A stretch of 64,000 nt of DNA from Lasiosphaeris hirsuta (lineage: Eukaryota; Ascomycota; Sordariomycetes; Sordariales; Lasiosphaeriaceae): positions 1,178,001-1,242,000 of the forward strand of contig JAUKUA010000006.1 in the NCBI GenBank assembly GCA_030549175.1, read 5' to 3'. Position 1 is the stretch's first letter. Every line of letters begins with the position of its first letter. A model generated the notes under the pieces. It had not been told where the DNA came from. It worked only from the letters and a program-made list of their open reading frames with translations, and made no database searches. The translations under genes were made by a program, and so were the position numbers. Below, one piece after another: positions 1-12,100 of the stretch.

Positions 1-2781
1 GACTGGCCGTGTGGTAAACAAAAGGGAGGAGGGAAAGATGGGGGGAGATGGGGTGAATATGATGGTGGACTGATTGTGACGAGTCAGGCGGTGGAACAAG
101 GCATGTCGTTGGTTGGAAGCCGGTAGACGACTTATATCGTTCTTGAGGCCCCAAAGTGCGGCTGTTGCGGACCACTAGGTAAGTGAAGCGAAACGGCACT
201 TTGCTGTGCTCACCGTAGGTGAGGCGGACAGGTTGTATGGGGGGTGTGTGCGAAAGATGCGCTTCACATGCGGCAATCGCAAAATGCCGCACGCGGGCAG
301 GGCATAAGTAACTACATATAACAAGCCTGTCCACGAGAGCCGCAACACAAGGTGTGGAAACAATCGACCGAATATGCTCTTCCTCCCATAGGTCCGCACT
401 CGCGGGCTCTGATGGGCCTAGGAGGGCTTTGCAGAGGCTCATCCCGTCTTGAGCATTCCGCATTCTCTCTGGCGGGCTGGGAGCAGCCACACCGATCACC
501 AGTATGAGGTTAAGAATATGGGAGCATCCGCGACGGTGGACCTCTCCTGTGTTGTGTGCAGATGGCACGCGTGGTACATGGCGCATACGGTGCAGATGGG
601 GGGTTGCGGCGACTGCCGTCTCAGCCTTCGGTGTGGAACCTCGAGCCGCGATACAAGGTGCAATATCTGGGGAGAGGAGTGCGGGACCGTGTGGTGTTCG
701 GAGTATAACAGCAACAAGGGATATGAATGCGGAATGGTCAACCACCGCTTCCTTGGGCCATCCATTAGCACCAAAGACTGCCTAGGCAAGGCTGACCAAG
801 AGCCAGACATGTATTCCCCGGGTTGACAGGATACCTACAACGCCGGGCCCATCTCATCGGCATGAGGGATGGACTAGAGACAAGGAGGGCGCTCAGAGCC
901 TTGGGTGGAAGAGGAAGCAGGTGGCTCGACTTGGGCGGCTGCACAACATAGCCCAGAGACTATGAGAGAATAAGAAGACGGCGAAGCAACCGAGAAGCTT
1001 GAGCCTAGATTGGCTGCCTACCCACAGAGCACTGCGATGATCGGGCGTTGAAGAGGCTTGCTCCATTCAGATGGAGACGACCGATGGAGACGACTGACAA
1101 AACATGCTGCTTTCTTTGGTGTGAAACGGCTGTTCGCCGTACTGTCGATCGGCGCGCTTGGCGCAGAACAGCAGGGAGATGGCAATGCCACTAGCACATG
1201 CAATTGGCGGTGGGTGAATCAGGAAATGCAACGGAATGCATAGGAACCTCAATGATGGACGAAGGCAAGGAAGGACTAGAAGGCTGCCGTCGCCTGTTGC
1301 GGGAACTTCCACGAGAGAGACCCTGGCACCCTGGCATCCTGGGAAAGATGCGGCTGAGCAACGCCAGACATGACCAAACAGAAGGTGGAGCAAGCGTGGC
1401 TGCAGCGATCCGCAGGGTGCCGCATCACCCCCGATAACAATTTTCGGTGAGGAAGCAGCTTCCATGCAGACAGACCTCCCCATCCAGCCCGTGCTTTCTA
1501 ACCCACAATTTGGGGACGTACGAACACGCCAGGCTGCAACGGCCCCCACGGCAATACGTCTTGTCGGTGTAATACGGCGAACACAGAAGCTTCTGAAGAA
1601 GCCGAGACCGCTTCGGGGACTCGGTGGTGTGTTGGGTGTGGGTAGGTATCGCAGCTGCAAATGTAATCGGCCTTCATCGTCACGGGGCGTCTCCGGTTTG
1701 CCCTGGCGCCCTAGTGGTTCGCCCAAATGTGCTTGATTGCTCATAGCTCGATGGCTTCCATGCAGACGCCGTTGCCTTCTTTCCATGGGAGAAGACGGCC
1801 GGTTGCCTTTTCAATGAAGATGTGGGTGAGGCGCCAATCAGATGCCATCTTCCTGGCTGGCGGTGCTTTTCCTGACAAAAAGTAGGGCTGCCGCAGCTAG
1901 CGGTTCTTGATTCGACACCGCCGGTCTGCTGGCTCGATCTGCCGCCTCGATTCTCTCATTCCCCCATTCCCCCACCTTCAAGGCAAACTGATGGCGTCGC
2001 TATTGGCTCTGGCTTGCGAGCTCGCTTGGGTGAGACAATTGGATTTCTATGGTGTAAATAGTCATGGCAGAGAGTGGGGAGCTGAGAGAGGCCGAGCAGC
2101 AGGGTATCTCGCCGATGCTTGTGTCTTTCTGACGCCTTGGTATTATCGTGCTTAGACACATTCAGACCGGCAAGCTGGTAAGGCTTCCGACTCATCTATC
2201 TAGATCTGCGCCTGTTGGGAGGCGCAGGCTGGCCTGCAGGTCGGCTCGCATCGCGACCGCGGTGGTTTCATAGGCTGTGCCGGTCAGAAAACCAGGCCAA
2301 CACTAATAAAGAAACGTTAGATACCTTTCGTGTAGCCGCATAGTCTGTTGACTCTATCCGGTCGGCCACAGAAGCCAAGGGGTGTCTGGTTGGGCACCCG
2401 TTGTCGCCATCCCATCCATAAGGGGGCGGTGAAAAGGGGGTAACGACACCGAACAGAACCTGTCACGCCACGGGAGATTCGGCGGAGAAAGAACACATGG
2501 GCAGTCCAACTTCTCGTTGTACCAGTATGATATCGTAGTTATGGGAGATAACCGAGAGGCAACTTCGCGACGCCTTGCCATTCATCAGGTCAAAGATAAC
2601 CATGCACAACGCTATCTCTCTCTATCCGGCCAATCCACCCCTTTCCATGCCGTGAAAAGAGTCGCAAGCACCCCCCATATGGCTACCCGTACAGAACACA
2701 GATACATACGCCAACACACACATAAACTCACCCACCCAGCTCCTTCCCCACCCATCCGCCAAGAGACACATTGTGAACGTT
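1..2781. other. gene-free GC-rich region
   Basis: No reading frame here resembles a known protein family, and the open frames on both strands overlap each other in the way expected of GC-rich noncoding DNA. I saw no tRNA-like A/B box pair. The right end is the 3' flank of the NOT3 gene. A short multi-exon or species-specific gene cannot be excluded. Confidence 0.5.
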
Positions 2782-4871
2782 TTATACGTCGTCTTCGAGA
2801 AACTTATAGGCAAACTTGAAGTCGGCCTTCCGACGATTCATCCTGAAACTTGTCAGCGGCGCCCGTGAACAGGCCAGGATTGATCAGACTCACCATGTGC
2901 TCTCGTAGTCGAAGAAACGATAGGTTCCTTGCTCAAACTCCTCGGTGATGGATTTTGGCTCTTCGTGCCGCTGAAACCAAGTTTGGTACTGTTTATGAAA
3001 CCTCCAACTTTGGTCTTTCAGTGCCTTCGCCGCCAAGTATTGTTGATACGTGCCTTGCTTGTAGTAGAAAACATAGAAGAGGGTGTCCGGATCGATTTTG
3101 GAGTAGAGTCGAGGGTCGTCAAATATTGCCAGCGGCTCCTGCGGAAATTGGGTGTGTGTGTGATACTTAATATCGGGGTGGTAACTTCGTGGTGCCTCGG
3201 CATCCAAAGCATCAGGTTTGCTTGTTTCGGACAAAATCTGCATTCTGAGCGTCGAAGCCGCACCCAAAGGAGCTGGCCGCCTTTTCGTCACTTCAAACGA
3301 TTCCACCAGATCTTGCAAGGAAGAAGGAAGGTGATATATCGACTCTTCCTCTTCCTCCACTTCCTCTATCGGCTTGATCCCATTTGTGACGCCATTCGTA
3401 TGTCCTGTGGTGAGGGCGTCAGCAAAACCAGGAGGGTCAGGGAAAATGTGATGACTCGGACCTTTGGATACAGGTTCTATGGGTTCTATGGGTTCTGACG
3501 CAGGAGTTTGCACCGGTATCTTCCCTCGTGAAGAAGATACGGCCCTGGATACCTCCGGTTTGGTTGATGATCCCGGCGTTGGCGTGGCCGATGGCGGCAA
3601 AGTTGTCGACAGTGGTATGGAATTGGAGGGCTTTTCTTGTGCCACCGGTTGTATTGGTGCGGGATTGGGTGAGTTTGTCGTGCTTGTTTTTGGTTGTGCT
3701 ATTGGTAGGGGTGATACGCCGATACTCGGCGCGGCTGATGGCGGTGGAGGCAACGGCGCAATGCCTACGTTGTTCTTGTCACTCGCTGCGGCGGCTGCCG
3801 CAGCACTGGCGTACTTCAGACCCTCGCCAGCGGGCCTTGTCGGTACAGATGCCGGCTTCATAACAACGCTACCCGGTGTGCCATTACTGATAGTTGGTAG
3901 CGGTGTATGGACCGTCGCTAGTGTTGGGAGGGGGGACTTGAGTTGTGTTGACGGACGTCGTCCGATCGATCCTGGCGCAGCTTCCGTCGTCGCACGCTGC
4001 TTCCCGACTGGTACGCTTGCTGCCCTGGCTTCCATCTCGGTAAGGTCGTCTTGTATGGATTGATTATCCTGTGAAGAGCCTTTATCATTCTCCTGGTTCA
4101 TACCGTAGGCATCCTCCTCCTCTTCCAAGTTCAGCTCATCGTACATCCCCTCGTCCTCGACGTAGTCATCATTCATGCCGTCCGAGACGTAGTACTTGAT
4201 GCTCTCCTCGAGGTCCGTTACTTGATCGGGCTCAACGCCACCATTCTCGAGGGAGCGGCGGATCAGTTCCAGTTTTCCCTGATGCCATTTGTGCCGCTCA
4301 ATGATGTGCTCGATACTAGCCATGCGATCTGCTTTGGCACTGTGACCCTTCCCCTTCTTCATGGTAGCTGCTATCGCCTCCCCTTCTGCCTCGAGGATCT
4401 CGATTTGTTGCTCAAGCTCGTCGACGGTAGTGCTCAGGAATTCGCCTGCCTCGATTTTGGCTTGCTCCTTCGGATCTAGCTTAGCAGCTGCTGAGAGGCC
4501 TTCTTTAGAGTACGCCTTGGTCTTCATGGCCTTTTCCACAGCCTTGAACTTCTCCATTTGCTACAAGCCTGTTAGCACGGTGCCGGGCTCGCTCGGCCGC
4601 TGGTCGGGATACCAACCGTCTCGATCAGCCGCCTATGATCCAACAACGGGGACTTGTCCTTGATGTCATTACTAGCGGCCCAAGTCTTGATCTGGTCTCG
4701 TAGTCGTTGCAGCTTCTTGATTTCGCGCTTGAGCTGGTCCTCCAGCTTGTCTTTTTGCGCCGGGTTGTTGGATTGCTCGATTTTCTCATAGATGGACTCG
4801 AATTCGGCCACGCCTTCGGCCACCTTCTTGAAGCACTTGTCGACTTCCTGTGCGAGCTTGCGCGCCGCCAT
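2782..4871 (-). CDS. NOT3: CCR4-NOT complex subunit NOT3/NOT5
   Basis: Subunit of the CCR4-NOT deadenylase and transcription-regulation complex, acting in cytoplasmic mRNA decay and in the nucleus. Three exons on the minus strand: 4871-4617, 4560-2894 and 2842-2782; lengths 255, 1667 and 61 nt close the frame at 660 residues. Intron 1 (4616-4561) joins ...RRLIET to [10 protein letters not shown], and intron 2 (2893-2843, branch GCTGAC) joins ...FDYESTW to [10 protein letters not shown], both seamless in the family. The start at 4871 ([16 protein letters not shown]) is the conserved Not3 N-terminus; in-frame upstream codons look like leader. Residues 1 to about 235 are the charged coiled-coil Not3 N-terminal domain, then an acidic and Pro/Ser/Thr-rich linker, then the NOT box from about residue 530 (the ...[21 protein letters not shown] segment). 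Without intron 2 the protein would lose its conserved last 20 residues. Identity is secure; filamentous fungi usually carry one NOT3/NOT5 gene. Confidence 0.95.
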
Positions 4872-5991
4872 CTTTTTGGTGATCTGCCAGCACTGCCTGC
4901 CGCGGCTAGGATTGGGCGCGGAGAGGGGTTCGGTATCGTGGATGAGCCTCGCGCGACCGAGGCTGGGACACAGCTCGCGATGGAAAAGCGAATTGAGAGA
5001 TGGGTGGACGAGCACTGCGGGAGCTTTCAGATTAGCTCCGAACCGTGAAACGCAGAAAGCAAGGCGTGGTACGTCACACGGCGGACGAGATTACCTGGTG
5101 GATAATCGCAGATAATCGCTGGTTGCCACCTAGCGTCAAGATGTCTGCATGTGCTCGATGCGCAGATGTTACTTGCGTTGCTTTGCGAGATAGATGATGG
5201 GCGGTGGCAGCTGTTTAGACAGGACAGGCCGGGCTCGTTTGCTGAAGCAGAACGCCAAATCCGCCAAATCAAAGCAGGCCCAGCTTTGAGAGGCGCGGCT
5301 GGCTGCTCGCTTCACCGCGTGATGGATGTTACCCGGGTACCACTCTAGCGTCCTAGTTAAATTGCCTCGCGCTGCAGTTGATGTTTGCCTCCTCCAACCC
5401 AGCTCGCTGGAATTCTTTTCAGTGGAATGTATACCAAGCTCCCGGGTGCTGCCTTCCCTGGCTCAATTGCAGGATATATTGTGTTGCAAGCGAGTGGCCT
5501 TCCCGATAGATTTCTCCTGCTAACAGTACAGTTATGGGGGAACGATCGCTTGCTCAGTGAATGCTTCGGACGAAAAGCATGGATGCGAGCACGGCCCCCA
5601 CAGACGCTGGATTCAGGTGCGGGCGATTGTTGCCCAGCTGCAAATGTCTGGCGAATATCCACTCTGGGAACGTGAAGCCTTGACCAGAGACCAACCATAT
5701 AGGACACACTGCCATCTGTGAATCCAGGCCTCTCGGTACCGATTACTGCACTGTATAAATACACGACACATTTCACCTTATAAATCAATCGAGGTGCACC
5801 AATGCGAGAGTTGCGAGTCCCCGGATTCTGGGCTGGTCATTTCCGTCTGCTGCTGCGACATTTTCCAGGCTCCTGTTCCTGTTGACATCTTTCTGACACA
5901 GCCCAACTCCTGTTGTGGCAATCTCCCAAGAATGAAGGGTATGTGCGTGCCGTCCTTTGAGTCTTGGACGCCCATCCCAGTCGGAGTTCTC
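4872..5991. other. divergent intergenic region NOT3 / DTD1
   Basis: About 1.1 kb between divergently transcribed genes, so it should hold both promoters. No coding sequence is recognisable. The only promoter-like element I would name is a TATAAATA box at 5754. Confidence 0.5.
5754..5761 (+). promoter_or_regulatory. possible TATA box of DTD1
   Basis: TATAAATA lies about 230 bp upstream of the DTD1 start codon and points the right way. Fungal housekeeping promoters often lack TATA boxes, so this is a suggestion from position and motif only. Confidence 0.3.
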
Positions 5992-6703
5992 ATGCGCGTG
6001 GCAGCGATTCTTCAACGGGTGCTTTCTGCTTCGGTCATAGTGGACCGGGAAGTAGTATCATCGATTGGCAAGGGCATTGTCGTGTTTGCCGCCATGGCCC
6101 CCGGCGACACGGAGAAGGAAGCCGACTCTCTGGCGGCCAAGGTTCTGAAGTTGAAACTGTGGGACGATGAGTCAGGAGGCCGGGTATGCGCCGCCCTTCT
6201 CTCTTATTACCTAGGTCCTCAACCCTTCTAACAGCCGCGGCTTAGTGGAAGAAGAGCGTCAAAGATATCGACGGCGAAGTCCTTTGTGGTGAATATGATA
6301 CGGTTGGCATGCTATCTCATACTTGAATCTGACGGCAATCTGCAGTCTCTCAGTTCACTCTCCTTGCCTCTACCAAGAAAGGCAACAAACCGGATTTCCA
6401 CGGTGCTCTTGGGGGGACGAAGCCAAGACCCTCTACCAGTACTTCCAGCACAAGGTCCAGGAAGGCTATGCAGCTGAAAAGGTCAAAGATGGCGTTTTCC
6501 AGGCCATGATGCAGGTTGCTCTGGTCAACGATGGGCCTGTAAAGCCGCCCTGCTCCAACTCGCCTTTCACCGTACACTGACACATGCCGAAGGTTACCAT
6601 TGAGATTTCGACAGCGCCGAAACCTCTCCCAAAACCTCTCCCGAACCCGGAGACAGCGAGCAAGCCAGCAAAGTCAGAAGATACCGTGGCGCAATCTCCG
6701 TAA
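5992..6703 (+). CDS. DTD1: D-aminoacyl-tRNA deacylase with one frameshift
   Basis: Cytosolic enzyme that removes D-amino acids from mischarged tRNA. Four exons: 5992-6183, 6246-6288, 6346-6538 and 6593-6703; splice phases agree at each junction (GGR|WKKSV, VLC|VSQF, NDGP|VTIEI). Start ATG 5992 gives MRVAAILQRVLSASV, the usual N-terminus. Both active-site motifs are present: SQFTLLA in exon 3 and NDGPVT across the last junction. The tail after TIEI is a Pro/Lys-rich repeat. Odd point: at a run of six G (6411-6416) the frame shifts. Upstream reads ...DFHGALG and downstream reads GDEAKTLYQYFQHKVQ in another frame, so one base is missing relative to the family. The exon total of 539 nt is one short of a multiple of three, and uncorrected translation stops at 6507-6509 before the GPVT motif. 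It is either an assembly homopolymer error or a recent null allele; with one base restored the protein is 179 residues. Confidence 0.9.
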
Positions 6704-7538
6704 CGAACTCCGACTGCTCGCCCGACTCGAGCAGACTGATATTGGACCAAACTGCCCAAATTTAGTCCTGGCTGGCTCAAGGGGATCCTAGGTTTTCCGT
6801 CCGGCCACCCATCGCACATCCCTTGCGCCCCTTCTTCATCGGTTACATGCAGTTTAAACAAGTCTGCCAGTCGTACCAGCACATGCACGATACTCCCAGC
6901 CGGGATCCAAGTCATAAATGCATGCCCTGTGGCTGCGCAGTGCTTCCTTCCCATGAGTGATGTTCCACCAGCTTAGGGTCGATTCGGGTGCATGTCCAAA
7001 AAGACTGTGTTAGGTCCTTCAATTATCCCATCCATGGAATGGCGGGACGGCACGTGCGGAGGCTCTGGGGGGCTGGATTGACTGTGTCTCCCCGCAAACC
7101 TATTGTGCTGCAGCGCCCTGTGGCAGTCTTGCAGCGGGTGCTGTTGGTCCTCGCCCTGGAGCTCTTGGCTTGGCCCCACATTCCATCCGATAGGAATGCC
7201 GATAGCCCAACCATTTCGAATGTTCACGAACCTCTCCCCCGCAGGAGCGCCGCCTGCCTTACTGCTGCGCAACGTGCACTGGCAATCAAGTAGCAGCAGC
7301 TCCCGCTTTAGCTAACTTCATTCTTGTGTGTCTGATTCACTGTTCATTCTGCTCCCTTACCGCTCTGCGACCCTATCATCGCATTTCAGCCAGCAATCAC
7401 ATCTTGAGCAATCGGCCTAGGAACGACAAGCAACTGTATGGCCCCAATCTCTCCAATTTTAGATAAATAAATAAATGAATGCCCAGGTCGTCTAGCTGAC
7501 TTCGTTGCAGCACACTACCCACTCCGTCGATCACAAAT
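6704..7538. other. intergenic DTD1 / CPR6
   Basis: About 0.8 kb holding the DTD1 terminator and the CPR6 promoter. No conserved coding. A short AAATAAATAAAT run sits near 7465, within 80 bp of the CPR6 start, as is common in fungal 5' leaders. Confidence 0.45.
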
Positions 7539-8736
7539 ATGGCGACTGATGAGACCAAGAAGGGCCGCAGCCGCGCCTTCTTCGACATCGCCATTGGCGG
7601 CAAGAAGGCGGGGCGCATCACCTTCGAGCTGTACAGCGATGTCGTACCCAAGACGGCCGACAACTTCCGCGCCCTCTGCACTGGTGAGAAGGGCATCGGT
7701 AAGGCGGGCAAGCCGCTGCACTACAAGGGCTCCATTTTCCACCGCGTCATCAAGCAGTTCATGTTGCAGGGTGGTGATTTCACCGCTGGCAACGGTACTG
7801 GCGGCGAGTCTATTTATGGCGAAAAGTTCGAGGACGAGAACTTCCAGCTGAAGCACGACCGCCCCTTCCTGCTGTCGATGGCAAATGCTGGTCCCGGTAA
7901 GGTCCCTTCTCCATTTCTCCCTGTTCTAGCAGGTTCATCAGGCTAATGTAGCTCCCGCGACCTTCATAGGAACCAATGGCTCCCAGTTCTTTATCACGAC
8001 TGTCCCGACTCCTCACCTCGACGGCAAGCATGTCATCTTCGGCGAAGTCCTCAGCGGAAAGTCGATTGTCCGCCAGATCGAGAACCTCCCCTCCCAGAAC
8101 GACAAGCCCAATAAGGATGTCGTCATCGCTGACTGCGGCGAGCTCGCGGGTTCCGATGCCGTCCTGGCCGAGAACAAAGCTCCAGATGCCTTAGGCGACG
8201 AGTACGAGGACTTCCCTGAGGACTTCCCAGCCGACCAGCTCCCTCTGTCGGCGACCAAGATCCTCAAGATCGTAACCGACTGCAAGGAATTTGGTAACAA
8301 GGCCTTCAAGGCTGGCGACCTTACTGTGGCGCTTGAGAAGTACCAAAAGGGTCTGCGGTACCTCAACGAGGACCCCGACCTCGACAACGAGACGGCAGAT
8401 ACCAAGGACAAGCTGCAGGCGCTGCGGATCTCTCTCAATAGCAATTCGTCACTGATGAACCTCAAGCTCGGCGCATGGGACGACACGGTCCGCGCCGCCG
8501 AGAGCGCGCTCGCTGTTGCCAGCATCACCGACAAGGACAAGGCCAAGGCCCTGTACCGCAAGGGCTATGCCCTAGTGCGCCTCAAGGATGAGGATGGCGC
8601 CCTCAAGAGCCTCGAGGAGGCCAAACGTATTGCGCCAGAGGATGCGGCGGTTGCGACTGAGCTCGCTACGGTCAAGAAGGTCGCTGCTGCCAGGCTTGCC
8701 AAGGAGAAGGCGGCGTACAAGAAGTTCTTTACTTGA
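7539..8736 (+). CDS. CPR6: cyclophilin-40 type peptidyl-prolyl isomerase
   Basis: Hsp90 co-chaperone that isomerises prolyl bonds. Two exons, 7539-7896 and 7970-8736, give 374 residues; the intron splits the Gly codon of ...[13 protein letters not shown]. Residues 1 to about 175 are the cyclophilin domain, with the active-site Arg in [15 protein letters not shown], the FFITT strand and the [12 protein letters not shown] segment. His replaces the Trp that gives strong cyclosporin binding, as is usual for Cyp40. The C-terminal half (about 215 to 374) is three TPR helix pairs ([20 protein letters not shown]..., ...[19 protein letters not shown]..., [20 protein letters not shown]), which bind the Hsp90 MEEVD tail. 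Length and order match yeast Cpr6/Cpr7 and human PPID. It stands alone and points the same way as DTD1. Confidence 0.95.
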
Positions 8737-9122
8737 ACAAAATATCTCGGTATTTCGGCGTACTTTTGGAAGGCGGCTGGGATAGCTGCGGTGGGTAAAA
8801 AGGGATGGTAGATAAGATCCAGGAAGAATGGAGATGCTTAAGGTTACTCTATGATATCGTGTGACCAAGGCCCCAGTCACTATTTTTGGTCTTTTAGCAG
8901 CGGACAAGACACCACCATTCGGTGCCAGTCCACTGGTGGCACTGGAATTCCTTCCATTGGCCTCTTACTATCGAGGTAGTGAGATAGATATCCCACCAAC
9001 ATCAATGAAATAGGATTCTCGCTAATCGGTTTTGCCGCGAGAACCCGAGTCCCCCGTAGACTTGACACATAATGGTAATTGGAGAGAATTGTTTATTTAT
9101 CCTATTTATTTTACTTGAGCCA
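8737..9122. other. convergent 3' ends of CPR6 and RasGAP
   Basis: Short spacer between two convergent genes, presumably the two 3' UTRs. An AT-rich stretch (9075-9115) just outside the RasGAP stop could be its polyadenylation region. No coding seen. Confidence 0.4.
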
Positions 9123-12100
9123 TCATGACTCTGGAGGTCCAAGGCGTCTGTTACGATCTCTCGCCCGCTCCCGCTCCCGTTCGCGCCCCTTTTCCCGGTC
9201 CTGATCCCGCTCATGTTCGCGGTCGCGCTCTTTATCCCTATCTCTTTCTCGCTCGCGATCACGGTCACGACCTGTAGCCGGGGAGGCTCCCGCGGCGTCT
9301 GGCGAAGCTGTCCTCGTCTTGCGGATGAATCCACTGAGAAACTTACGCGGATGTATCCCATTCCGCAGACCCCGGACAGTTCCGCCGCCCCCTTGAATGG
9401 ATGACAGCTCACTACCCCGGGAGACCTGGCGCAAGGAGCTTGATTCGCGGCCGTGCCGCGTTTCTCTACTGCCTCCGAAAAGGGTCGGATATCCCTCCCT
9501 CTCGCTGCCCGAGGATCCAGGGGGGCGCCCTTCTTGCTCCGCCCAGGCTGCGGGGTTGCTGCTGTTGTAGGACGACGAGTTCAGCGTGTCACGGAGACTC
9601 ATACGTTCGAGCGTATCCGGCAAGCCGAAATTGTCATCGGTTTGCTGGCTCGCGGTCTCTGCAAGACGGAGGCTTTCGATACGCGCAAAGCAGTTGGCCG
9701 CACGCTCCTGGAGGCCGGTGCATAGTATATGGAACTTTTGCAGGTCGCCGTCGAAGATTTGGGACTCGCTTGCCGAGGCGGGGTGGACGTCGGCCCAGAG
9801 CTTGACAAGGGCTGCATAGTTGCGTGCGTGGTCGACGAGGTAAGGCAGGGAGGGGAAGCCTTCACGGGCTATGGGGGACATGCGACCGAGGATTGTGATA
9901 GGCGTCGAGTAGGACGCCGGCGCGGCCACGTTGGCACGCTCAACGGGGATGGCGCAGACCGCATCGAGGAAATCCCGGACTGACTGTCGCTGTGTGTTGA
10001 TGAACCGGTTCATGGGCTCCATCCATGTCTCTTTCTTTCCTATTGTCGAGAGATTGGCGAGGGCCTGTAAACCCTTGGCGATCAATGTCAAGGTTCGCTG
10101 AGCTCGGGGGCGCGGGTGGTCGCGGAGGAGGCCAAACAGCTTCGGGTTGAGGATGGCTGGGCAGATAAAGCGCAGGAAGATAAAGCCGGAGACCGACGTG
10201 TAGGTTACCGTTCGTAGAAAATCGCCATAGCGGTCTTCGGCGACGGCTCGAATATACTTGAGGACGTGCCTGAGCTCCGGGGGCAAACGGGCGGCAGACG
10301 CGGTAATGCACTCCCACACTTCGGTGGTCAGCTGGATGAGCTGGGTCCAGTGTTGCTGCAGATCCTCGCCGTGTTGCAATTTACCGGGGTCAACTTCGCA
10401 ATTGGGGTTGAGCTCATTGATCTCCGATATCTTGTCGGCCAGCGTCTCTTCCATGTACTCCTTGCCCAGTCGACGCATTTGAAACTCGAGCGCTTGGGTT
10501 AGCAAAGAATTACCTCTGAAAAGCAGGTTCGCCTCCCCTTGGAGCGATTTTCCCATGTCACGGACAATTTGCTCCCGGTCGCTGACAGAGTCAATCGAGT
10601 CGTTGGACTTGAGTCGTTGGCTGAATCGCGGCTTCCTAGACATTGCCGCCTGATTCCCAATGCCATCGATTTCATCCTCGACCATGTTCATCAGCCACTC
10701 GGTCGTGCGCCCAGAAACCTGGAAGATGTTGAGAAAGATTTCTGCCACCCTGCGCAGGTTTCCGGGCAGCGCGGCTGTTATTTGAGCGGTCAATCCAGAG
10801 CTAAAGTGGTGTAGAAGCTCCGAGATGGGTTGGTAGTTTTTGGACAGAAGCACCACGAGCTCTTCGTAGCGGACTCTGATCATCATGGTGCCGATGGATT
10901 GCTGTCGCTCATCAAGAACGGGGAACCATTGTTCGTGGTCTTTTCCCGGCTCTAGCTGATGCAGAGATATGTCGACAGACCCGCACAAAACCTCGGAGAG
11001 ATTCCCGGTTTTGGGCATACCCAAAGTAGCTTGTAGTTGATGGGCGAAACTCTCCGGGTTGCCGTCGACCCTCTTGAGAAGTATAGAGAGGTAAGGAAGT
11101 GTAGATGGGAGATCGGGGAAATCGCAATCCTCGCGCCAAAAAGGGTTCTTCGTGTCCATCTTGGTAGTAGTTCTGGCGCGTACCTCACCATCCAGGATCA
11201 CCTCGGCGAGGTAATTGCCAGTGGTCGGGCTGTTTTCGGGACCTCTTCCAGGCCGCTCTGCGAAATTCGTGTCCGTCACTAGAGTCCGGCCCCGGATCTT
11301 AGCTTCTGTGACGCGGACTGATATCGTCTTCTCCACACGGAAGACCTCGCCCGAGGGTTCCGTGGTGAGATCCGTCACTTCGTACACGCCTCCATTGACT
11401 GGGTCCAAACCATATATGTCTGGAATCGTGAAGGCTCTCAGCAATACGAACCAAACTTCGAAGAGTACTCTAGATTCAACGGAGATATAGATGGGCCTCA
11501 AGATGGACAGCTGAGTGGATGTAGACGAGTAAGTCGGGAAGATGGCTATGCAGTATTCTTCGTCCAGGACCGATCTATCGAGCTGCTGGATGGCGGATCT
11601 TGCGAGCTGGGTAAGTTCAATGACTGAGAGAAGGGTAACATCGTTGTCCGTCATCAGCTTGAACTCGCCATTATCTTGGAGTATGCAGGACACCTTCCTC
11701 CACGATGTCTGCGAGGAGCGCAGATCGCGCGTCGATGGCCTTCGAACGATGGTTCTTGGGGATGTAGCGGCACCTTTGTCCCACAACATGACTTTGCCGA
11801 CCTTGATGATGGCGGCTTCTCTGAGCCCCGGTGAAGAAACACGCCGTCTCATTTCGGCGCGTCCTGCTGCGCCGCCGTGGCGCAGGGCGGGGAGTTTTCC
11901 ATTGGTAAGTCGCAACTGTTGCCAACACAACAAGGCTGCCAGCCAGAGATCTAGCTCTTCTGCCACCAGCGGCCTAAGGAAGAGCGACATACTGAGGTAG
12001 GGGCTCGTTATTTCGAGACACTGCTGGCCTTTGCCCAGCCTGTCCACCGGAATCACCCGGCAGCCCCGCAAGTCAGACACTAACGGGGTGTGGAAGGGAC

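Noticed and set aside
449..826. Cys-rich 125-residue open frame
   Set aside because: No ATG at its start, no signal peptide, overlapping frames on both strands; looks like chance in GC-rich DNA.
1067..1786. 239-residue minus-strand open frame
   Set aside because: Arg/Pro-rich, no family resemblance, overlapped by plus-strand open frames.
2890..4557. NOT3 as a single-exon 555-residue protein
   Set aside because: Splice sites and family ends show exons on both sides (4617-4871 and 2782-2842).
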